NCBI GenBank assembly: GCA_002731195.1
Contig: PCAI01000001.1
Coordinates: 3,129 to 10,763 of the forward strand
Length of the DNA stretch: 7,635 bases
Origin: Methanobacteriota archaeon
GTDB taxonomy: Archaea > Thermoplasmatota > Poseidoniia > Poseidoniales > Thalassarchaeaceae
Reading direction: 5' to 3'
The position numbers were made by a program, and so were the translations under genes. Under the pieces are notes generated by a model that had not been told where the DNA came from, did no database searches, and saw nothing but the letters and a program-made list of their open reading frames with translations. Shown piece by piece: positions 5,763 to 7,635 of this stretch (within the stretch, counting starts at the first letter, position 1; every line of letters starts with the position of its first letter).

Positions 5763-6884
5763 ATGAAGGACTTAGGGAGAGTGAATTGTGCAATTCTCGG
5801 TTCCCGTGGATTGGTTGCTCAAAGATATATTCAGAGGTTAGTGAATCATAATTGGTTTTTACCAGTCATGGTCATTGGTTCACAATCTACTGTTGGTAAA
5901 AAGATAAATGATTTACCATGGTTTTTGGATGAGAAAAGGCCATTATTGCCAGAAATAATAGTGGAGAGCCTTGATGATATTGATTTATTGATACAAAATC
6001 TAAGACAGAAGAATGTCCAAATAATATTCTCTGCCATCTCAGATTCAGTAGCAAATAGTATAGAGTATAGACTTGCTATGGCTGGTTTTAATGTAATAAG
6101 TCATGCATCTGTACACAGGCTAAATGATAATATTCCTTTAATAATACCAGATGTAAATCCAGAAGAGTTAAAATTAATCCATTCTCAAAATTTTAAATCC
6201 GGTTCACTAACCTCTTGCTCAAATTGTATGGTAATACCACTTTCATTGGCGTTAAAGCCCTTATTATCCGAGATTAATTGCACTTCTCTAAAAATAAATA
6301 CTGAACAATCATTGTCAGGAGGGGGCAGAAAATTGTTAACATCTGGGAGAAAAGGAAGAAAAATAGAATCTTCAATCCCCGGAGAGGGTGAAAGCATAAT
6401 CAATGAATTAAATAGAATCTTATGTCTAGAGTTAGATAATGAAAAATCAAAAATAGATGTCGAAGTTTATTGTTCAAGAGTTTCTCGTGATTACGGGCAT
6501 TCAGCAGAAATAGAAATGATTTTCGATGAAGAGGTTAGTGCACATAAAATAATTAATCTATGGTCTAAATACTCCACTAAAACTCAGAAATTACAACTCC
6601 CCTCTGCTCCTGCAAAATCATTTGTATTCATAGATGGCAAAATAAATGCTAGTTTACATAGGTGGGTGGGTTCAGACTCTAAAAAGCCAAGCACAGATCT
6701 ATGCTCTGCTATGTCAATTGCAATTGGTGAAGTAGAAATCACTTCCAATAGATTAAGATTCAAATTAGCTTCTGAGAATACTATCAAAGGAGCAGCAGGT
6801 TCTGGAGTTCTACTGGCAGAACTTCTTCTTGCAGATGGCATAATACATGATAGAAATACATCATTAAATGAATTGTTATTCTAG
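5763..6884 (+). CDS. asd: Aspartate-semialdehyde dehydrogenase, archaeal/fungal type
   Basis: NADP(H)-dependent reduction of aspartyl phosphate to aspartate semialdehyde, the branch point to Thr, Met and Lys. The N-terminal nucleotide-binding loop is 'GSRGLVAQRYIQ' (13-24), a looser form of GATGxVGQ. 'IIFSAISDSVA' (87-97), 'SHASVHRL' (113-120) and 'PLIIPDVNPEEL' (125-136) match the family. Catalytic Cys155 lies in 'CSNCMVIPL', then Gln182 in 'TEQSLSGGGRK', 'IPGEGESI' (205-212), catalytic His246 in 'RVSRDYGHSAEIE', and 'NTIKGAAGSGVL' (339-350) near the end. At 373 residues it is slightly long for the class. The loop after the catalytic Cys (usually NCST or NCTT) is NCMV, and SGAG is SGGG, so it is divergent but retains the catalytic Cys, Gln and His. 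An upstream in-frame stop (5736) makes 5763 the first ATG. A paralogous semialdehyde dehydrogenase is the alternative. Confidence 0.88.
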   Translation: MKDLGRVNCAILGSRGLVAQRYIQRLVNHNWFLPVMVIGSQSTVGKKINDLPWFLDEKRPLLPEIIVESLDDIDLLIQNLRQKNVQIIFSAISDSVANSIEYRLAMAGFNVISHASVHRLNDNIPLIIPDVNPEELKLIHSQNFKSGSLTSCSNCMVIPLSLALKPLLSEINCTSLKINTEQSLSGGGRKLLTSGRKGRKIESSIPGEGESIINELNRILCLELDNEKSKIDVEVYCSRVSRDYGHSAEIEMIFDEEVSAHKIINLWSKYSTKTQKLQLPSAPAKSFVFIDGKINASLHRWVGSDSKKPSTDLCSAMSIAIGEVEITSNRLRFKLASENTIKGAAGSGVLLAELLLADGIIHDRNTSLNELLF

Positions 6885-6929
6885 TTTCTTAGATGAATTT
6901 CAAACGTTAAAACTCTCCGGGCATATAAT

Positions 6930-7544
6930 ATGAAGATTCGTAAACTGGCCATGAATCTTTCAAATTTGGAACAACATTCTTCGAAAAAAGTAGAATTGGA
7001 ACAATATAGTATAGATGGAGATTTAGCAGCAAAGTGGCTATCAGATTTAATTTCATTTGGTGATTTAAAGAAAGGCTGCAGGATATCCGATTTGGGTGCA
7101 GGAAATGGTATTTTGGGAATTGGAACACTTCTCCTTGGAGCCGGTGAAGTAATTTTCATAGAATCTGACCCTAATGCCTGTAAAATAATAAATAAAAACA
7201 TCTCACTACTGGGATTTCAAAATCATTCTAAAGTTTACAATAGCCATATCGATCATTCTAACATACCTACTCTTGATACTGATATAATAATCACAAATCC
7301 TCCATGGGGGAGGCAGAAAGAAAAAGCAGACAAACCTTTCTTACAATCAATATTAGATAATTGTAAAACAGCCCATATATTACATAATAATAAGGCTACT
7401 CACATATCTAATTTCTTTCTAAAAGAAGGATGGAATGTTGAGAAATATGGTGAAGCCGATTTCTCTTTACCCGCAACATATAACCATCATAACCGCCAAA
7501 GAGATAAGACTAGAGCAGGTTTTTGGCGAGTTTCTCCTAATTAA
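6930..7544 (+). CDS. METTL5-like N6-adenine rRNA methyltransferase (COG2263 type)
   Basis: Rossmann-fold SAM-dependent methylase. By homology with human METTL5 (18S m6A in helix 44) the expected substrate is the matching adenosine of archaeal 16S rRNA, probably with a Trm112-like partner; that is family knowledge, not seen here. The 204 residues contain the family N-terminal box 'KVELEQY' (20-26), SAM motif I 'DLGAGNGILGIG' (54-65), acidic 'IESD' (77-80) and catalytic motif IV 'NPPWG' (123-127; NPPF is the commoner form), followed by 'ADKPFL' (133-138). The start at 6930 is preferred over Met8 because 'MKIRKL...' aligns with the METTL5 N-terminus. It begins 45 nt after asd. TTAAAA at 6907-6912 is a possible but poorly spaced TATA element and there is no Shine-Dalgarno. 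The neighbouring csl4 start supports an RNA-metabolism role. Confidence 0.9.
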   Translation: MKIRKLAMNLSNLEQHSSKKVELEQYSIDGDLAAKWLSDLISFGDLKKGCRISDLGAGNGILGIGTLLLGAGEVIFIESDPNACKIINKNISLLGFQNHSKVYNSHIDHSNIPTLDTDIIITNPPWGRQKEKADKPFLQSILDNCKTAHILHNNKATHISNFFLKEGWNVEKYGEADFSLPATYNHHNRQRDKTRAGFWRVSPN

Positions 7545-7599
7545 TTCTCTCCAAATATTGAACCGTACCGTTCATAGATGATTATATCGGCCCAGCATC

Positions 7600-7635
7600 A
7601 TGCTTGCCAGTGCCGGTGACTTCGTTTCTCCTGGG
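7600..7635 (+). CDS. csl4: Probable exosome subunit Csl4, 5' end only
   Basis: Only 12 codons are inside the window: 'MLASAGDFVSPG'. Archaeal Csl4 proteins, the S1-domain RNA-binding cap subunit of the exosome, start with a very similar 'G.FV.PGD' peptide. In archaea the gene often lies beside RNA-processing genes, so its position 55 nt after the METTL5-like methylase fits. An in-frame stop at 7579 makes the ATG at 7600 the first possible ATG, and the ATG at 7578 in another frame runs into a stop after 13 codons. The call rests on a short match and the neighbourhood. Confidence 0.55.
   Translation, partial: MLASAGDFVSPG

Noticed and set aside
6881..7201. Minus-strand frames of 106 and 73 codons opposite the methylase
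   Set aside because: The plus-strand frame carries the LEQY, DLGAGNG and NPPW motifs; the antisense frames have none.
7578..7619. ATG at 7578 as an alternative start for the last gene
   Set aside because: It reaches a stop after 13 codons, whereas the ATG at 7600 gives a Csl4-like N-terminus.

Overview
This is an AT-rich, gene-dense archaeal window. The archaeal markers are an NMD3 60S-type ribosome export/assembly factor with the signature 'SYFESIVQLR', a bifunctional phosphoglucose/phosphomannose isomerase, an archaeal/fungal-type aspartate-semialdehyde dehydrogenase, a METTL5-like rRNA methylase and the first codons of what looks like exosome subunit Csl4. Together with a System I (Ccm) cytochrome c maturation cluster and a bacterial-looking RmuC, this best fits an uncultured marine Thermoplasmatota-like euryarchaeon (Marine Group II/III type). 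That placement is inference from gene content and style, not a phylogeny.

Layout. Bases 1-1708 (+) carry cytochrome c maturation genes: a CcmB-type permease whose reading frame is open to the window edge and begins with a CcmA-like ATPase tail (a probable CcmA-CcmB fusion), then ccmC, then a 51-residue ccmD that starts with TTG inside the ccmC stop codon. Bases 1768-3866 (+) carry nmd3 and the phosphosugar isomerase, 2 nt apart. Bases 3863-5655 (-) hold a two-gene operon, rmuC followed by a LytM-type M23 metallopeptidase, convergent with and overlapping the isomerase gene by 4 nt. A 107-nt divergent promoter region (5656-5762) separates it from asd (+), followed by the METTL5-like methylase (+) and the 5' end of csl4 (+).

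How the genes work together. The Ccm genes build the inner-membrane heme-handling complex CcmABCD that loads heme for attachment to extracytoplasmic c-type cytochromes. nmd3, the methylase and csl4 belong to ribosome assembly, rRNA modification and RNA decay. The isomerase and Asd are central metabolism (hexose-phosphate interconversion; Asp-family amino acids). rmuC and the M23 protein are translationally coupled and are the least explained pair: a membrane-anchored coiled-coil PD-(D/E)xK-like protein with a peptidase of murein-hydrolase fold that has no visible signal peptide.

Novelty. I see no mobile element, CRISPR array, tRNA or rRNA, and nothing that amounts to a clearly new system. The items most worth a second look are the ATPase-CcmB fusion, the altered WWD heme motif of CcmC, the RmuC/M23 operon, and the variant active-site loop of Asd.
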